DNA from: Desulfobacterales bacterium
GTDB lineage: Bacteria > Desulfobacterota > Desulfobacteria > Desulfobacterales > UBA11574
Direction: 5' to 3'
Length of the DNA: 64,000 bases
Assembly: GCA_022340885.1 (NCBI GenBank)
Contig: JAJDND010000085.1
Coordinates: forward strand, 41,442 to 105,441
Below, piece after piece: positions 1 to 10,270 of this stretch. The notes beneath the pieces are model-generated. The model ran no database searches. It was not told the DNA's origin and saw only the letters and a program-made list of their open reading frames with translations. Numbering within the stretch: the stretch's first letter is position 1; each line of letters opens with the position of its first letter. A program made the position numbers and the translations under genes.

Positions 1-1544
1 ACGGCAGCCGATCTGTTTAACAGGGAAGACCATATGGGGAGCGCCTGACGCGCAACCATAATCGCCCCCTGGGGAAACTGCAAAAGATCCATGGTCTTGT
101 CCACCAGGAAAACCTTCCCGCTGGCCGCGCCCGGACTTGCGGTCACGCCTTGTCCTGCAATAACGGCATTATGGGATCTCGTAAATTCAGGCTCGGGGAG
201 GTCCGTTTTCAACGGCTTTATTTGCTTCAAAGGCCGGCACTGCAGGATGTAAATTGCATCGTCCTTGTCAACAGCCCACTCGATGTCCTGGGGTATCGCA
301 TAATATTCTTCAATCCTGGCCGCAAGTTCCGACAACTCCAATGCCTTTTTATCATCAATGGAGGGCAGATCCATTTGATCTCCGGTTAACCCCGTTTGGC
401 AGACCCCTTCTTCGGGCAGGCATACAAATTTTATTTTTTTGGTGTTTACTTCTTTACGAATAATTTTTCCGGCAGGTTTTTTTGAAACGACAAAAAGATC
501 ATAGGCATCACTGCCGTCGACCACGGACTTGGGCAAACCCCATGCGGAATTGATAAACATCGCGTCATCGGCAATATCAACGGGATTCCGGGTATAGGCG
601 ACGCCGCCTGCCACGGCGTCCACCATGCGCAGGCACCCCACGCACATGGCAATATCTTCATCCTTAATCCCCCTGTTCAACCGGTATGTCACAGCCTGAA
701 ACGAGTATTTGCTTGCCAGAATCTCCTTATATGCCTGAAAGATGCTGTCAAAGCCGACGTTCAGCTCGCTCCGGTACTGGCCGGCAAATGAGCTCTCCGG
801 CATATCTTCTCCCAGGGCGCTGCTTCTTAATGCCAAAGCGACTTTTCCTTTAGCGTCCGATTCGAGTCTGGCATAGGCCCGCCTGACGGCTTCGGCCACA
901 TCGTCGGGTATTCTGGATCGGATAATAAGCTGCTGGATTTTTGAGCTCAGGGCATAACGTCTTTCGACATTATCGCCTTCATCGGATTGAAAAAGTCGGT
1001 CAATTTCCATCTGCAAGTCGTTATCCTGGATAACCCTTTCACAGGCCGCCGCAGTAATGACAAATCCTTCTGGGATTTTGATCTGAAGTCTATTTTTAAT
1101 TTCACCGAGGTTGGCCATCTTACTGCCGACAACATCCCTCATCTCCATACTTACGGCGTCAATGGGGATAACAAGCCTTTTATCTTTCATCGATTTCTTC
1201 TGCGAAAGTAATTCGTCCATCTTTTGCCGGATTTCGTTAAACCGTTTATCGAGTTCCCCGTATCTGCCTTTGGAGAGGTTTCCGATATGTTTTATCATAT
1301 TAAAAACATTGACGGAAACCGCCGTACAGCTTGCCCGGACAAAGGCCATGCCAAAAGGCTGTCCGCTCTCAAGGACCCGTTCCATATCGGCCATAATTTC
1401 AAGCGCCCTGTTATTGGCATTCAGCAGAAGTTTGAAACTGTGATACCGTTCCTTGAACTCAATGCGAAGCTGTTCGACATCACCGGCTGCAGGTTCCGGC
1501 TTTTTAATAAAAAGCTTTTTAAAATGGTTCAACAGCGCGCTCAT
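1..1544 (-). CDS. Phosphoenolpyruvate synthase / pyruvate phosphate dikinase, N-terminal part (runs off the left edge)
   Basis: Own minus-strand translation from ATG 1542-1544: MSALLNHFKKLF...VVGSKMANLGEIKNRLQIKIPEGFVITAAACERVIQ...LALRSSALGEDMPESSFAGQYRSELNV...AGGVAYTRNP...QDIEWAVDKDDAIYILQCRPLK; typical PPDK ATP-binding motifs. Absent from the ORF track because it is open at the window edge. Confidence 0.9.
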   Translation of the reverse strand, partial: MSALLNHFKKLFIKKPEPAAGDVEQLRIEFKERYHSFKLLLNANNRALEIMADMERVLESGQPFGMAFVRASCTAVSVNVFNMIKHIGNLSKGRYGELDKRFNEIRQKMDELLSQKKSMKDKRLVIPIDAVSMEMRDVVGSKMANLGEIKNRLQIKIPEGFVITAAACERVIQDNDLQMEIDRLFQSDEGDNVERRYALSSKIQQLIIRSRIPDDVAEAVRRAYARLESDAKGKVALALRSSALGEDMPESSFAGQYRSELNVGFDSIFQAYKEILASKYSFQAVTYRLNRGIKDEDIAMCVGCLRMVDAVAGGVAYTRNPVDIADDAMFINSAWGLPKSVVDGSDAYDLFVVSKKPAGKIIRKEVNTKKIKFVCLPEEGVCQTGLTGDQMDLPSIDDKKALELSELAARIEEYYAIPQDIEWAVDKDDAIYILQCRPLKQIKPLKTDLPEPEFTRSHNAVIAGQGVTASPGAASGKVFLVDKTMDLLQFPQGAIMVARQALPIWSSLLNRSAA

Positions 1545-1653
1545 AATTTTATGTTCTCAGGTGTCAAATGGATACAGGACATCTGAACAATAGGTCGAAA
1601 GCAAGGCGGGGCCGAGGCTGCCGCCGACCTTTTCAACGGATGAATTTTAACCG

Positions 1654-2340
1654 CTAATGTTCCAGTTTCAGACCCCATCCTTCGAATATACACATGACGG
1701 CAAAACCATACCAAAGTGTATAAATAACATAAAGTGCCAAAGAAATTAAGACAATAAAGGTTCGATCGGATATTTTCTCAGGCTCGATCCGGTAGTAGTT
1801 GTAAGACGTCTCCACTGCTTTTTTGACAACCAGGTCGACCGTTTCAGCTTCCTTGAACTGTTTTTGCTTTTTTAAAACCTTATCCATTGCACCAAGCGCC
1901 TGCCACCAGTTAAAGAGGACCTGTCTTTCGTTGTACCCGTATTTTGACAAAACCGCCTTTCCGTCATTCATATACATTCGATCCGCATCCCCAAGGCAGT
2001 TGGCAAGAATTTTTCCCAGATCCCCCTCAACTTTCAACCGGCTCCCGGACACATTGACCAAAGCGCCGCCTTTCATAAACAAAGCGGCTGTCTGTTGCGC
2101 CTGACGCTCGTCCCCCATGTCAATGCTCACATTGACCGATCTCCCGTAATACGTGTCTGCCGTCGCTTTGACCTTCGGAATATAATAAGCCGACCCCTTT
2201 GAAATGGAATTGTACAGGTTATCTAAATATTTCAAACCGTTCTGCCCCTTAAACACCGGGGAAAATATGATAATCAATATGGCAGTAAATCCGATCAACA
2301 ACCCGAAGCCAATGTAAAGTTCTTTCCTGTTCTCGTTCAT
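1654..2340 (-). CDS. Membrane-anchored protein with N- and C-terminal TM segments, partner of the adjacent TSUP permease
   Basis: ORF 228 aa; hydrophobic segments at both ends; overlaps start of 2337..3635. Confidence 0.6.
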   Translation of the reverse strand: MNENRKELYIGFGLLIGFTAILIIIFSPVFKGQNGLKYLDNLYNSISKGSAYYIPKVKATADTYYGRSVNVSIDMGDERQAQQTAALFMKGGALVNVSGSRLKVEGDLGKILANCLGDADRMYMNDGKAVLSKYGYNERQVLFNWWQALGAMDKVLKKQKQFKEAETVDLVVKKAVETSYNYYRIEPEKISDRTFIVLISLALYVIYTLWYGFAVMCIFEGWGLKLEH

Positions 2341-3635
2341 GATTCAGCCTCCAGTCCTTTAAGTACTCGGATATTCATTAAAAAGGTACCGGTTACCCAT
2401 ACCGCGAATCCCAGTATCACCACAAAAAATGCCCATACACCGATTTTTTCCAGCAACGCTCCGGTTCCCTTGGATATTTTGATGATATCCATGGCGCCCA
2501 GTTTGGCCGGCAGGGCAAAGGCACGATTCACAAAACCGGCGAGGACTGCCATGGCATAGAAACCACGGATCGTGATGCCGTGTACGACCTTCGTCACAAT
2601 GGCGCCGATCTGAATCCCCACCAAAGAGCCCAGAAGCATCCCCATGGCGAGGGTATAGAAGATAAAGCCGTAAATGGCGTACTGGCTGATTGAAGCATAG
2701 CCGGCAGTGAACACAATCTGAAAGATATCGGTCCCCACAGTGGTCATAGAAGAAACACCGAGAACATACACAAAAATCGGAAATGTTAAAAACCCGCCGC
2801 CGACACCCATGATGGCCGCCGTAAAACCCACTAAAGCACCGCTTAAAACGAGAAATACCCAAGAAATACTTCTTCCTTCCGGTGTAAGATCATAATCGAA
2901 CTTAACTTTCGGCGGCAGATTAACCGCCTGAAGTTTTTGGGGAAGACTCCCCATTTCGGCGCCTTCAACTTTTTGGCCGTGTATATCCTTTCCGTGAAAT
3001 CCTTTGCGCTCGGCCTTTTTGGCCTTGAGAAAGTCGGTCATGGCATAGCTTCCCAGAAAACCGAGCATCAAAGAATAGACGGTCGTGATAAATGCATCGC
3101 TGAGAATGGGATTGATGGCGTATAATACTCGATTGATAACGCCGCCGACGGTTGCGCCGACAATGGCGCCGATTAAAAAGACCATAGCCAACCCCACGGA
3201 AACATTCCCCAGTTTACGGTGGATGACGCTTCCCATAATCGCTTTTGCAAAAATATGAAAAAGATCGGTTCCCACAGCCAGAATGCCTTTAACGCCGGCG
3301 CTCATCAAGGCCGGTGCAATAATAAAACCGCCGCCGGCGCCGATGCAGCCGGTAATCAAACCGGCACCCATTCCGATGAGAATGGAAACGACAAATATGC
3401 TCGTACTGTAAAATGCTGGGCTGTATGCTTTTTTACCGCCCAACAAATTCGGCAGTGCGCCGCCGATCTGGTCTGCAAACGCGAGGCCTCCCAGGATAAT
3501 GGGGATGGTCAGCAGGCCTAAAATTAACAGGCGTTTTTTATCGCTAAAAACAGCCCTGGATACACCCAGTTCCCATCGCGCATGGGCCTTTGCACCCATC
3601 ATCATAAATTGTCCCCATTGTTTAAAAAAGTTCAT
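2337..3635 (-). CDS. TSUP/TauE-SafE family permease
   Basis: 432 aa; repeated GxGAGxxTGxxGAGGGFIIAPAL and GFTAAIMGVGGGFLTFPIF motifs. Confidence 0.85.
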   Translation of the reverse strand: MNFFKQWGQFMMMGAKAHARWELGVSRAVFSDKKRLLILGLLTIPIILGGLAFADQIGGALPNLLGGKKAYSPAFYSTSIFVVSILIGMGAGLITGCIGAGGGFIIAPALMSAGVKGILAVGTDLFHIFAKAIMGSVIHRKLGNVSVGLAMVFLIGAIVGATVGGVINRVLYAINPILSDAFITTVYSLMLGFLGSYAMTDFLKAKKAERKGFHGKDIHGQKVEGAEMGSLPQKLQAVNLPPKVKFDYDLTPEGRSISWVFLVLSGALVGFTAAIMGVGGGFLTFPIFVYVLGVSSMTTVGTDIFQIVFTAGYASISQYAIYGFIFYTLAMGMLLGSLVGIQIGAIVTKVVHGITIRGFYAMAVLAGFVNRAFALPAKLGAMDIIKISKGTGALLEKIGVWAFFVVILGFAVWVTGTFLMNIRVLKGLEAES

Positions 3636-4084
3636 GTCGATATCGCTCCTTTTTTTTGTTCCGCCCGCTTGAAATTTCCGAGTTTTTCAATTTTTTGTTT
3701 TTGTATGGTTCTCCTCTTAAAAGCATCCTGCAGTTTGCAAAAAAGCTCGTCAAAATCCGCAGGTTTCATAAGATAGTCAAAAGCGCCCGATTCCATGCCT
3801 TCGATGGCCGCTTCGATACTGGCGTGGCCGGTTAACATGATGACTTCCATCAGAGGATCGATTCTCTTGATCTCTTTTAGCGCGTTTATTCCGCCGATAC
3901 CCGGCATTCTGACATCCAGCACAACCACGTCTGCCGGTTGCCTTTTCAAATAATCGAGCGCCGCTTCTCCGCTTCCGACTCCCGCAACATCCATGCCGCG
4001 TTTTCTCATTCGCTTCATCAGCGTTTCTAAGAAATCGGTTTCGTCATCCACAAAAAGAACTTTCAAGGCTTCCAATTTCATCAC
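3632..4084 (-). CDS. Single-domain response regulator
   Basis: LFVDDE...VVLDVRMPGIGG...MLTGHAS...LMKPADFDEL. Confidence 0.9.
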   Translation of the reverse strand: MMKLEALKVLFVDDETDFLETLMKRMRKRGMDVAGVGSGEAALDYLKRQPADVVVLDVRMPGIGGINALKEIKRIDPLMEVIMLTGHASIEAAIEGMESGAFDYLMKPADFDELFCKLQDAFKRRTIQKQKIEKLGNFKRAEQKKGAIST

Positions 4085-4467
4085 CTCCCGAATGACACAA
4101 CGTCTTTTATTTTTGCAATGAGTTCATCAAAATCACAGGGTTTCATCAGATAATCCGAAGCACCGAGCCCGATACCGTCTCTGGCCGTTTCTTCTGATCC
4201 GTGACCTGTGAGCATAATTACCGGTAGATCCGGAACGATGTTTTTAAAAATTTTTAAAATTTCGATACCGTCCATGTCTTCCATTTTCAGATCCAGAACC
4301 ACAGCGTCAAAATCGGTCCGCCTCAATGCCTGCAACGCCTCCCTGCCGCTGTAAGCTTTGGTGACGTCGATGTTCCGCCTGGACATTCTTTTGGAAATGA
4401 CGTCCACGAATCCTTTTTCATCATCGACCAGAAGAACCCTCAGTGGTTTGCTTTTGTTTTCAAACAT
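4081..4467 (-). CDS. Single-domain response regulator
   Basis: LLVDDEKGF...VVLDLKMEDMDG...MLTGHGSEE...LMKPCDFDEL. Confidence 0.9.
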   Translation of the reverse strand: MFENKSKPLRVLLVDDEKGFVDVISKRMSRRNIDVTKAYSGREALQALRRTDFDAVVLDLKMEDMDGIEILKIFKNIVPDLPVIMLTGHGSEETARDGIGLGASDYLMKPCDFDELIAKIKDVVSFGR

Positions 4468-4522
4468 GAAACGTGACCTGTTTTCCTTTTCTTTCAGCTG
4501 CCAGCTTTGAGCCTTCAGCTTT

Positions 4523-6265
4523 TTAATTTGAGTCTTCGGTCGGTCCTTGCACCGGAAGGCGGATGTAAAACGAAGTCCCAGAATCGATGCTGCTTTTCAC
4601 TTCTATTCGACCCCCCATTTTTTGAATGATGCCATAACAAATGGACAATCCGAGACCGGTCCCTTTTCCCACCGGCTTGGTGGTGAAAAACGGTTCGAAT
4701 ATTCTGGAAAGGTTGGCTTCCGGAATTCCCGGACCGTTGTCCGAAACTGCAATAATAATAATGCTGTCCTCAAATTCAAAACGGGTGGATATTGTCAGTT
4801 CACCCCCTTGGTTTTCCATGGCATCGATGGCATTATTGATCAGATTCAAAAGAACCTGCTGCATTTCCGACTGGGCCACATACGTGACGGGAAGATCATT
4901 TTGGAAATCGGTATGAATCGTTATTTTGGCGTATTTTGCTCTTTGTTCCGAAAGTGCGATCAATTCTGCGATCAATTCGTTGATATGGGTTCTTTGAACC
5001 CTGAAATCTGTTTTTCTTGCAAAGCTCAACAGCTTGTGCGTAATTTCCTTGCAGCGCCGCCCCTGGGTTTTAATCTGATTCAACGCCCTTTCAAATTCAT
5101 CCAGATTCTCGCTTTTACGAAATTCCTCTTCCTCCAGCAGATCCTTTATCCAGCCGGCCTCTTCCACCATAATGGCCACGGGGTTGTTGATTTCATGGGC
5201 GATTCCTGCCGCCAGTTTTCCGATGGATGCCAGTTTGCCGGTTTCTATAATCTGTTTGTCCATCATTTCCTTTTCTTCGTCCGCCATGGAAATACGACGG
5301 ACCATTCTCCTGGAAAGGATAAATGCGGAAAAAACAATCCCCAAGGCGCCGAACACCATAATCATGACGGCGACGATAATCGCCTTGTAGAGATCCAGAT
5401 AAGCGTCGCGATGATTCTGCTGATAAACCAACAGCCAATCACCATCCTTTAAAAAGGACGCGACGTAGATCATTTTATTGCCGGAGTCGTCCCTTCTCTC
5501 TACGATATGGACTTTTTTAAGATCGTCTTCCTTGATTTTCAGAAAGTCCCGATAGGGTTCATTTTTAGGGGCGACATCGAAAAAGGGTTTTGTCTGAAAC
5601 TTTCCATCTCTGTTAAGGATATAGGCAAACCCTGTCTCACCGATACGGATGTTCTTTACCAAATCGTTAAATGCCACGAAATCAATGGTCGCCCGCAAAA
5701 TCCACGGATCACCATTCCAGTTATCTTTTACTGCGACGATAAAGTGGGGAAGTCCGCGAAGACCCAAAAAAACATCGCTGATAAAATACCGTGTTTTCAT
5801 GGCCTTCTTAAACCAATCCGCCTCGAAATATAATGCCTCTCCGAGTCTGAAAGGACCGGCATACGCCACCTGCAGTCCTCGCGAATTGACAACCCCCATG
5901 TCAACAAACACAGGGCCGAAAGACTGTTGCAGCAAATCCATTCTGTCCTGTAGAAAAGACGCCTCTTTTAACTCATCAAAACTAAAGGTCTCCGCCAGAA
6001 ATCGGATGTCTCCCAGCTTCTCCTTTAAAAAATTATCGATGCTCTGTTTATGCTTGAGCACCAATTCTTGAAGATGCGCTTTTACTTTTTCATGATATGA
6101 CACGTGGAACTGATAAAGGATGATACTTCCCACCAGAATCAAAGGCGTAAATGAAACAATAATGACGGTCAGAATCATTTTCCGGGTTAAAGATCGGTAA
6201 TAGTCGCTTTTTTGATATCCCGTCTGTTTCATTTCCGGATGTCTTTGATTACTTTTTCCGATCAT
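4523..6265 (-). CDS. Cache-type sensor histidine kinase
   Basis: 580 aa; two TM, H-box [12 protein letters not shown]-box [26 protein letters not shown]. Confidence 0.9.
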   Translation of the reverse strand: MIGKSNQRHPEMKQTGYQKSDYYRSLTRKMILTVIIVSFTPLILVGSIILYQFHVSYHEKVKAHLQELVLKHKQSIDNFLKEKLGDIRFLAETFSFDELKEASFLQDRMDLLQQSFGPVFVDMGVVNSRGLQVAYAGPFRLGEALYFEADWFKKAMKTRYFISDVFLGLRGLPHFIVAVKDNWNGDPWILRATIDFVAFNDLVKNIRIGETGFAYILNRDGKFQTKPFFDVAPKNEPYRDFLKIKEDDLKKVHIVERRDDSGNKMIYVASFLKDGDWLLVYQQNHRDAYLDLYKAIIVAVMIMVFGALGIVFSAFILSRRMVRRISMADEEKEMMDKQIIETGKLASIGKLAAGIAHEINNPVAIMVEEAGWIKDLLEEEEFRKSENLDEFERALNQIKTQGRRCKEITHKLLSFARKTDFRVQRTHINELIAELIALSEQRAKYAKITIHTDFQNDLPVTYVAQSEMQQVLLNLINNAIDAMENQGGELTISTRFEFEDSIIIIAVSDNGPGIPEANLSRIFEPFFTTKPVGKGTGLGLSICYGIIQKMGGRIEVKSSIDSGTSFYIRLPVQGPTEDSN

Positions 6266-6665
6266 CGGGCGTCTCGAAATTTTTCAAGCACAATTCCTTC
6301 AAAAGGTTCCAGACCACATCTTTCAAGGTTTCGCTGCTGCTTCCTTGCTTTGGAACAAACGCTGCCTTACTGATATGGGATGTGAATTCGAGATAATCAT
6401 TTAGATCGCTGTGAATGACAAACGGCAGCGGCGGGACTCGATCTTCAAGGCTCTTGAACAGATTCAACTGACTGACATCAGGAATATCCGGATCAATAAT
6501 AACAAGGTCGATGGGTGCGGGTCCGTAAATCAGATCCACCAATTCCCTGCTATTCCTCGCAAGTTGAACGTTATAGCCTTCGGATTGAAACTCCCGCTTT
6601 AAAAAATTTCGGATATGGGGATTGCGATCAACAATCAGTAAATTAAATTCTTTTTGCATCAGCAT
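6249..6665 (-). CDS. Receiver-domain protein
   Basis: LLIVDRNPHIRNFLKREFQSEGYNV...LVIIDPDIPD. Confidence 0.75.
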   Translation of the reverse strand: MLMQKEFNLLIVDRNPHIRNFLKREFQSEGYNVQLARNSRELVDLIYGPAPIDLVIIDPDIPDVSQLNLFKSLEDRVPPLPFVIHSDLNDYLEFTSHISKAAFVPKQGSSSETLKDVVWNLLKELCLKNFETPDDRKK

Positions 6666-6676
6666 CTATGGATAAA

Positions 6677-7354
6677 TTAAAATGTTTCTCTAGTGACTTC
6701 ACGGCGGTCTACCATGTACAGCAATCGCGCCTTTTCTTTCAGTGCTGTCTTGAGTCTGTCGATCTTAAACCGATCGATGCCGTACATACGGATATATACC
6801 CGTCGCAATCCTTCCGGAACCATGTCGTAAGACGTCAGAATACTTGCCGTACGGCCGCCATATTCCCGGATGATATCCATCACTTCTTTTATTGCGCCCG
6901 GCCGATCCTCCACTTCCATGCCGAACTGAATGCCTCTTTTTTCTGCGCCGGTCAGTGAAATAATAGTTTTGAAAATGTCATTCTGAGTCACCACACCCAC
7001 CACATTTCCGTAATGATCCACCACCGGCACTCCCGAAATTTTATGCTTTAAAAGAACTTCGGCTGTTTCTTCAATGGTATAGTCCGGAGGAACCGTAACG
7101 GGATTTTTGGTCATTATCTCCTTAATTGTAATTTTTGAAATCAAGTATAGCAGTTCATGAATTTCCAGGCTCGTCGCATCGGAAGCGGACGCCCTTTTGA
7201 TATCCCGATCGGTTATAATTCCGACGATTTTGCCTTTTTCCATCACCGGCAGCATTTTGATGTCGTGTTTTTTAAGCAGCTTAATTGCATCATTCATGGA
7301 CGCACCCACATCAATGGTAACGGCCGGTTTGCTCATCCAATTTTTGACCAGCAT
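6677..7354 (-). CDS. Tandem CBS domains plus ACT-like domain
   Basis: MLVKNWMSKPAVTIDVGASMNDAIKLLKKHDIKMLPV...GIITDRDIK; second CBS; C-terminal FGMEVEDRPGAIKEV. Confidence 0.85.
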   Translation of the reverse strand: MLVKNWMSKPAVTIDVGASMNDAIKLLKKHDIKMLPVMEKGKIVGIITDRDIKRASASDATSLEIHELLYLISKITIKEIMTKNPVTVPPDYTIEETAEVLLKHKISGVPVVDHYGNVVGVVTQNDIFKTIISLTGAEKRGIQFGMEVEDRPGAIKEVMDIIREYGGRTASILTSYDMVPEGLRRVYIRMYGIDRFKIDRLKTALKEKARLLYMVDRREVTRETF

Positions 7355-7511
7355 GATACCCCCTCCTTTATGTTTTGTACGTGTCTAAGGAATCCATTCC
7401 TTCATAAGCATGTGCCAGGTTTTCGAGCCCTCGGGGAGCTTTTCTTTCAAATTCTTAAAAAGATTGTCCATGGAGCGCCTGTTCGAAAAACACCCCGGTT
7501 TCGCAGGTTTT

Positions 7512-9998
7512 TTAAGCCTCCATCTTTGTCAAATCTATATTCAATTCATAATCGCTTTCGCCGATCATCTTTTTTGCCGTAAAGCCCAGTTTTTTCCCCA
7601 AAGCCAGCATCTGGGTGTTTTCCGGCAAAACGAGCCCCCATACGTTTTCGATTCCGCGCTCTTTTGAAATCAAAAGGCATCGTTTGAGAAGTTCTGCACC
7701 GATGCCCTTCCCGTGCCATGCATCAGCCACGACAACGGCAAATTCCGCTTTTTTTCGATTATAAATGTTCGAAATCACGCGGGCGGCTCCCAGCATTTTC
7801 TCGTCGGGTTCGGTCCCTAAAAGTGCAACCAGTGCAATTTCCCTGTCATAATCAATCTGCGTGAACCGGACGAGCATGTGGGAAGGGAGCGTTTTCATCG
7901 GGCTGAAAAACCGAAAGTAAATGCTCTGCTGTGAAAGAGATTCAAACAGCTGAACCAGCAGCGGCGCATCCTCCGGTCGAATGGGCCGGATAAAAATTTC
8001 TCCGACACCTTCACGTATCGCTCGGGTCTCATACTGGTTGGGATATGGACTGATGACCAGGTGATCGTGTGCTTTTATCATGGTGGCGCGCAAAACGATC
8101 CGGGCGTCTTTCACTCGGATATCGTTTGGTGTTACGATAAGAGGATTGATATCGATCTCTTCGATCTCAGGAAAATCCGTTACCATTTGAGACAGTCGAA
8201 TTAAAATTTCTTCGATCAAGGCCAGGTTGCATGGGGAATAATTTTTGAAACCTTTTAGCAGCGCATATACTTTTGTTTTTTTAGTGAGCTCTCTGGCCAA
8301 CAGGCGGTTTAAAGGCGGCAGCGCAACGGGTCGATCGTCTAAAACTTCAGACAAAACACCCCCCAACCCGAAATAAATGACTGGTCCGAGATCCCGGTCC
8401 TTTTTCGAACCGATCGCCAGTTCGTATTGCTGTTCTTTTTGTTCCACGCTTTGACTTGGACGATCAATTGCTTCCGAATAAACGGGGATTCCGTAAGCGC
8501 TCAACAAATCAGCTGCTTCCGTTGAAGTCAGACACAATTCGTTTTGCGAGAGTTTTTTTTGGATCTGGATTTGCGCGCTTTTAACATCGAATTCGATCTT
8601 TCTGTCAAATTTTGGCGGAATCTCCAGAAGCACTTTTAGATTTTTCGAATAACGGTAAAGATCCATAAATGCCCTGACCGCACGCTCCGGTGTCTCAAAT
8701 GTCGGGATCCCTTTTAGATTGAAGATATCCCGGCCGATCTCCATTTGTTTCCCACCCATCCACGAAACGAATATCGGAAAAGATGTTCTTTTTATAACAC
8801 CGGCCAGAGATTCAGCCACATCGGTCGGACGCGTCAAAGCCTGAGGGGCCAGGATGATCAAAAGCCCGTTCACTGCGGGATCTTTTAAACAGATATCCAC
8901 GGCTTTTTCATACCGCTCGGGAGAAGCGTCTCCCAGAATATCGACCGGGTTTGTATGGCTCCAGCCGGGAGGGAGAAGATCATCTAATTTATTGATGGTG
9001 TCGACACTTAAAACCGCAGGATCCACACCATGATCGGCAAGGGCATCCACGGCCATAACGCCCGGACTGCCGGCGTTGGTGACAATGGCTAACCCGGGGT
9101 TCAAAGGCCGCGGCTGTTTGGCCAAGAGCTCAACACAGTCGAAAAGTTCTTCGAAAGTTTTGACCCGAACGATGCCGGCACGCTCGAAAGCCGCATCATA
9201 TACGGCATCTTCTCCGCCCAACCTGCCGGTATGGGATGCAATGGCCAAAGCCCCCGCTGCCGTCCGGCCGGCTTTAAGCACAATGATCGGTTTGATTCGG
9301 GATACGGATCGCGCAGCGCTCATGAAATTTCGAATCCGCGGAATACTTTCTACAAATATTACAATGCTGCCGACATGGGAGTCTCCTCCGAGATAATCGA
9401 TGATATCCCCGAAATCCACATCCATCATGGATCCGAGACTTACAAAATAGCTGAAGCCGATATGCTCTCTTAGGCAGAGATCGAGAACCGAAACGCATAT
9501 CGCGCCGCTCTGGGAAACAAACGCCATTTTTCCGGGATGCGGGGTATGAGTCGAAAAGCTGAGATTGAGTTTGGAACCGGAACAGATGATTCCGAGACAA
9601 CCCGGTCCGATGATGCGAAGTCCTTGACGTCTCGCCGAATTGACGGCGGATACTACCGTCTCTTGGCTGATTATCCCGGCCTCTTTTCCACCGGCCGAAA
9701 TGATGACCAGGCCTTTCACCTTTGTATCGATGCATTCCCGGATGACTTGTGGCGCCGAATTTACGGACCCGGCAAGTACGGCCAGATCTACCACGGGATT
9801 GAGCGCTGAAAGAGACGGATAAACAGGTTGTTCCCCAATTTTTTTGTGGCACCGATGAATCGGATACACGCCTCCCGAATATCCGCCTTCAATCAGGTTC
9901 TGCACCAGGGTTGTAAAAATTCGTCCCCCCGGTGAATCGTCCCCGATCACGGCAATGGACTTCGGCTGAAATATTTTGTCCAGGTGAATCGCACTCAT
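7512..9998 (-). CDS. NDP-forming acyl-CoA synthetase-like protein fused to C-terminal GNAT acyltransferase (Pat-like)
   Basis: 828 aa; CoA-binding and ligase domains (GPGCLGIICSG, VSQSGAICVSVLD, SHTGRLGGEDAVYDAAF), C-terminal GNAT (IRPEDAPLL...GKGIGAELLKRCL). Confidence 0.85.
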   Translation of the reverse strand: MSAIHLDKIFQPKSIAVIGDDSPGGRIFTTLVQNLIEGGYSGGVYPIHRCHKKIGEQPVYPSLSALNPVVDLAVLAGSVNSAPQVIRECIDTKVKGLVIISAGGKEAGIISQETVVSAVNSARRQGLRIIGPGCLGIICSGSKLNLSFSTHTPHPGKMAFVSQSGAICVSVLDLCLREHIGFSYFVSLGSMMDVDFGDIIDYLGGDSHVGSIVIFVESIPRIRNFMSAARSVSRIKPIIVLKAGRTAAGALAIASHTGRLGGEDAVYDAAFERAGIVRVKTFEELFDCVELLAKQPRPLNPGLAIVTNAGSPGVMAVDALADHGVDPAVLSVDTINKLDDLLPPGWSHTNPVDILGDASPERYEKAVDICLKDPAVNGLLIILAPQALTRPTDVAESLAGVIKRTSFPIFVSWMGGKQMEIGRDIFNLKGIPTFETPERAVRAFMDLYRYSKNLKVLLEIPPKFDRKIEFDVKSAQIQIQKKLSQNELCLTSTEAADLLSAYGIPVYSEAIDRPSQSVEQKEQQYELAIGSKKDRDLGPVIYFGLGGVLSEVLDDRPVALPPLNRLLARELTKKTKVYALLKGFKNYSPCNLALIEEILIRLSQMVTDFPEIEEIDINPLIVTPNDIRVKDARIVLRATMIKAHDHLVISPYPNQYETRAIREGVGEIFIRPIRPEDAPLLVQLFESLSQQSIYFRFFSPMKTLPSHMLVRFTQIDYDREIALVALLGTEPDEKMLGAARVISNIYNRKKAEFAVVVADAWHGKGIGAELLKRCLLISKERGIENVWGLVLPENTQMLALGKKLGFTAKKMIGESDYELNIDLTKMEA

Positions 9999-10051
9999 GG
10001 CTCAAAAACATGTCCTTTTTAAACGAAAAGAATGTACTGCCTTATCATGAA

Positions 10052-10066
10052 GCAATCGCTATGCCA
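10052..10066 (-). promoter_or_regulatory. Sigma54 -24/-12 element
   Basis: Minus strand TGGCATAGCGATTGC; upstream of 7512..9998. Confidence 0.85.
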
Positions 10067-10171
10067 GATGAAATCGTTGTCTGATACTTCATTAATTAAT
10101 TGAAATAAAAGTGTTTTTAAGGTTGAAAAGTGATTGTTGCAAGCATCGCGAAGAAATTAGATGTCGACTTT

Positions 10172-10188
10172 TTTTACAAGGTGTAAAA
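10172..10188 (-). promoter_or_regulatory. UAS palindrome TTTTACA-AGG-TGTAAAA
   Basis: Perfect 7-3-7 dyad, 105 bp upstream of the -24 element. Confidence 0.85.
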
Positions 10189-10230
10189 GGGGACCGCAGA
10201 TGAACGCAGATATTCTGAAAAAAAGAAACT

Positions 10231-10251
10231 GGAAGCCATCTCAAAATGAGG
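10231..10251. repeat. Truncated terminus of the AGAAGCCATCTC-type repeat
   Basis: GGAAGCCATCTCAAAATGAGG, only one end present. Confidence 0.4.
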
Positions 10252-10270
10252 ATTTGCGGTTATCGGTCTT

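Noticed and set aside
1602-1617. 16-mer caaggcggggccgagg identical to the interior of the 45734-45877 repeat
   Set aside because: Surrounding sequence does not continue the repeat's core or termini; could be a remnant or chance, so not called as a copy.
2359-2862. ORF on the minus strand in another frame, and the many plus-strand ORFs opposite minus-strand genes
   Set aside because: Shadow ORFs with low-complexity or Arg/Cys-rich translations overlapping well-supported genes.
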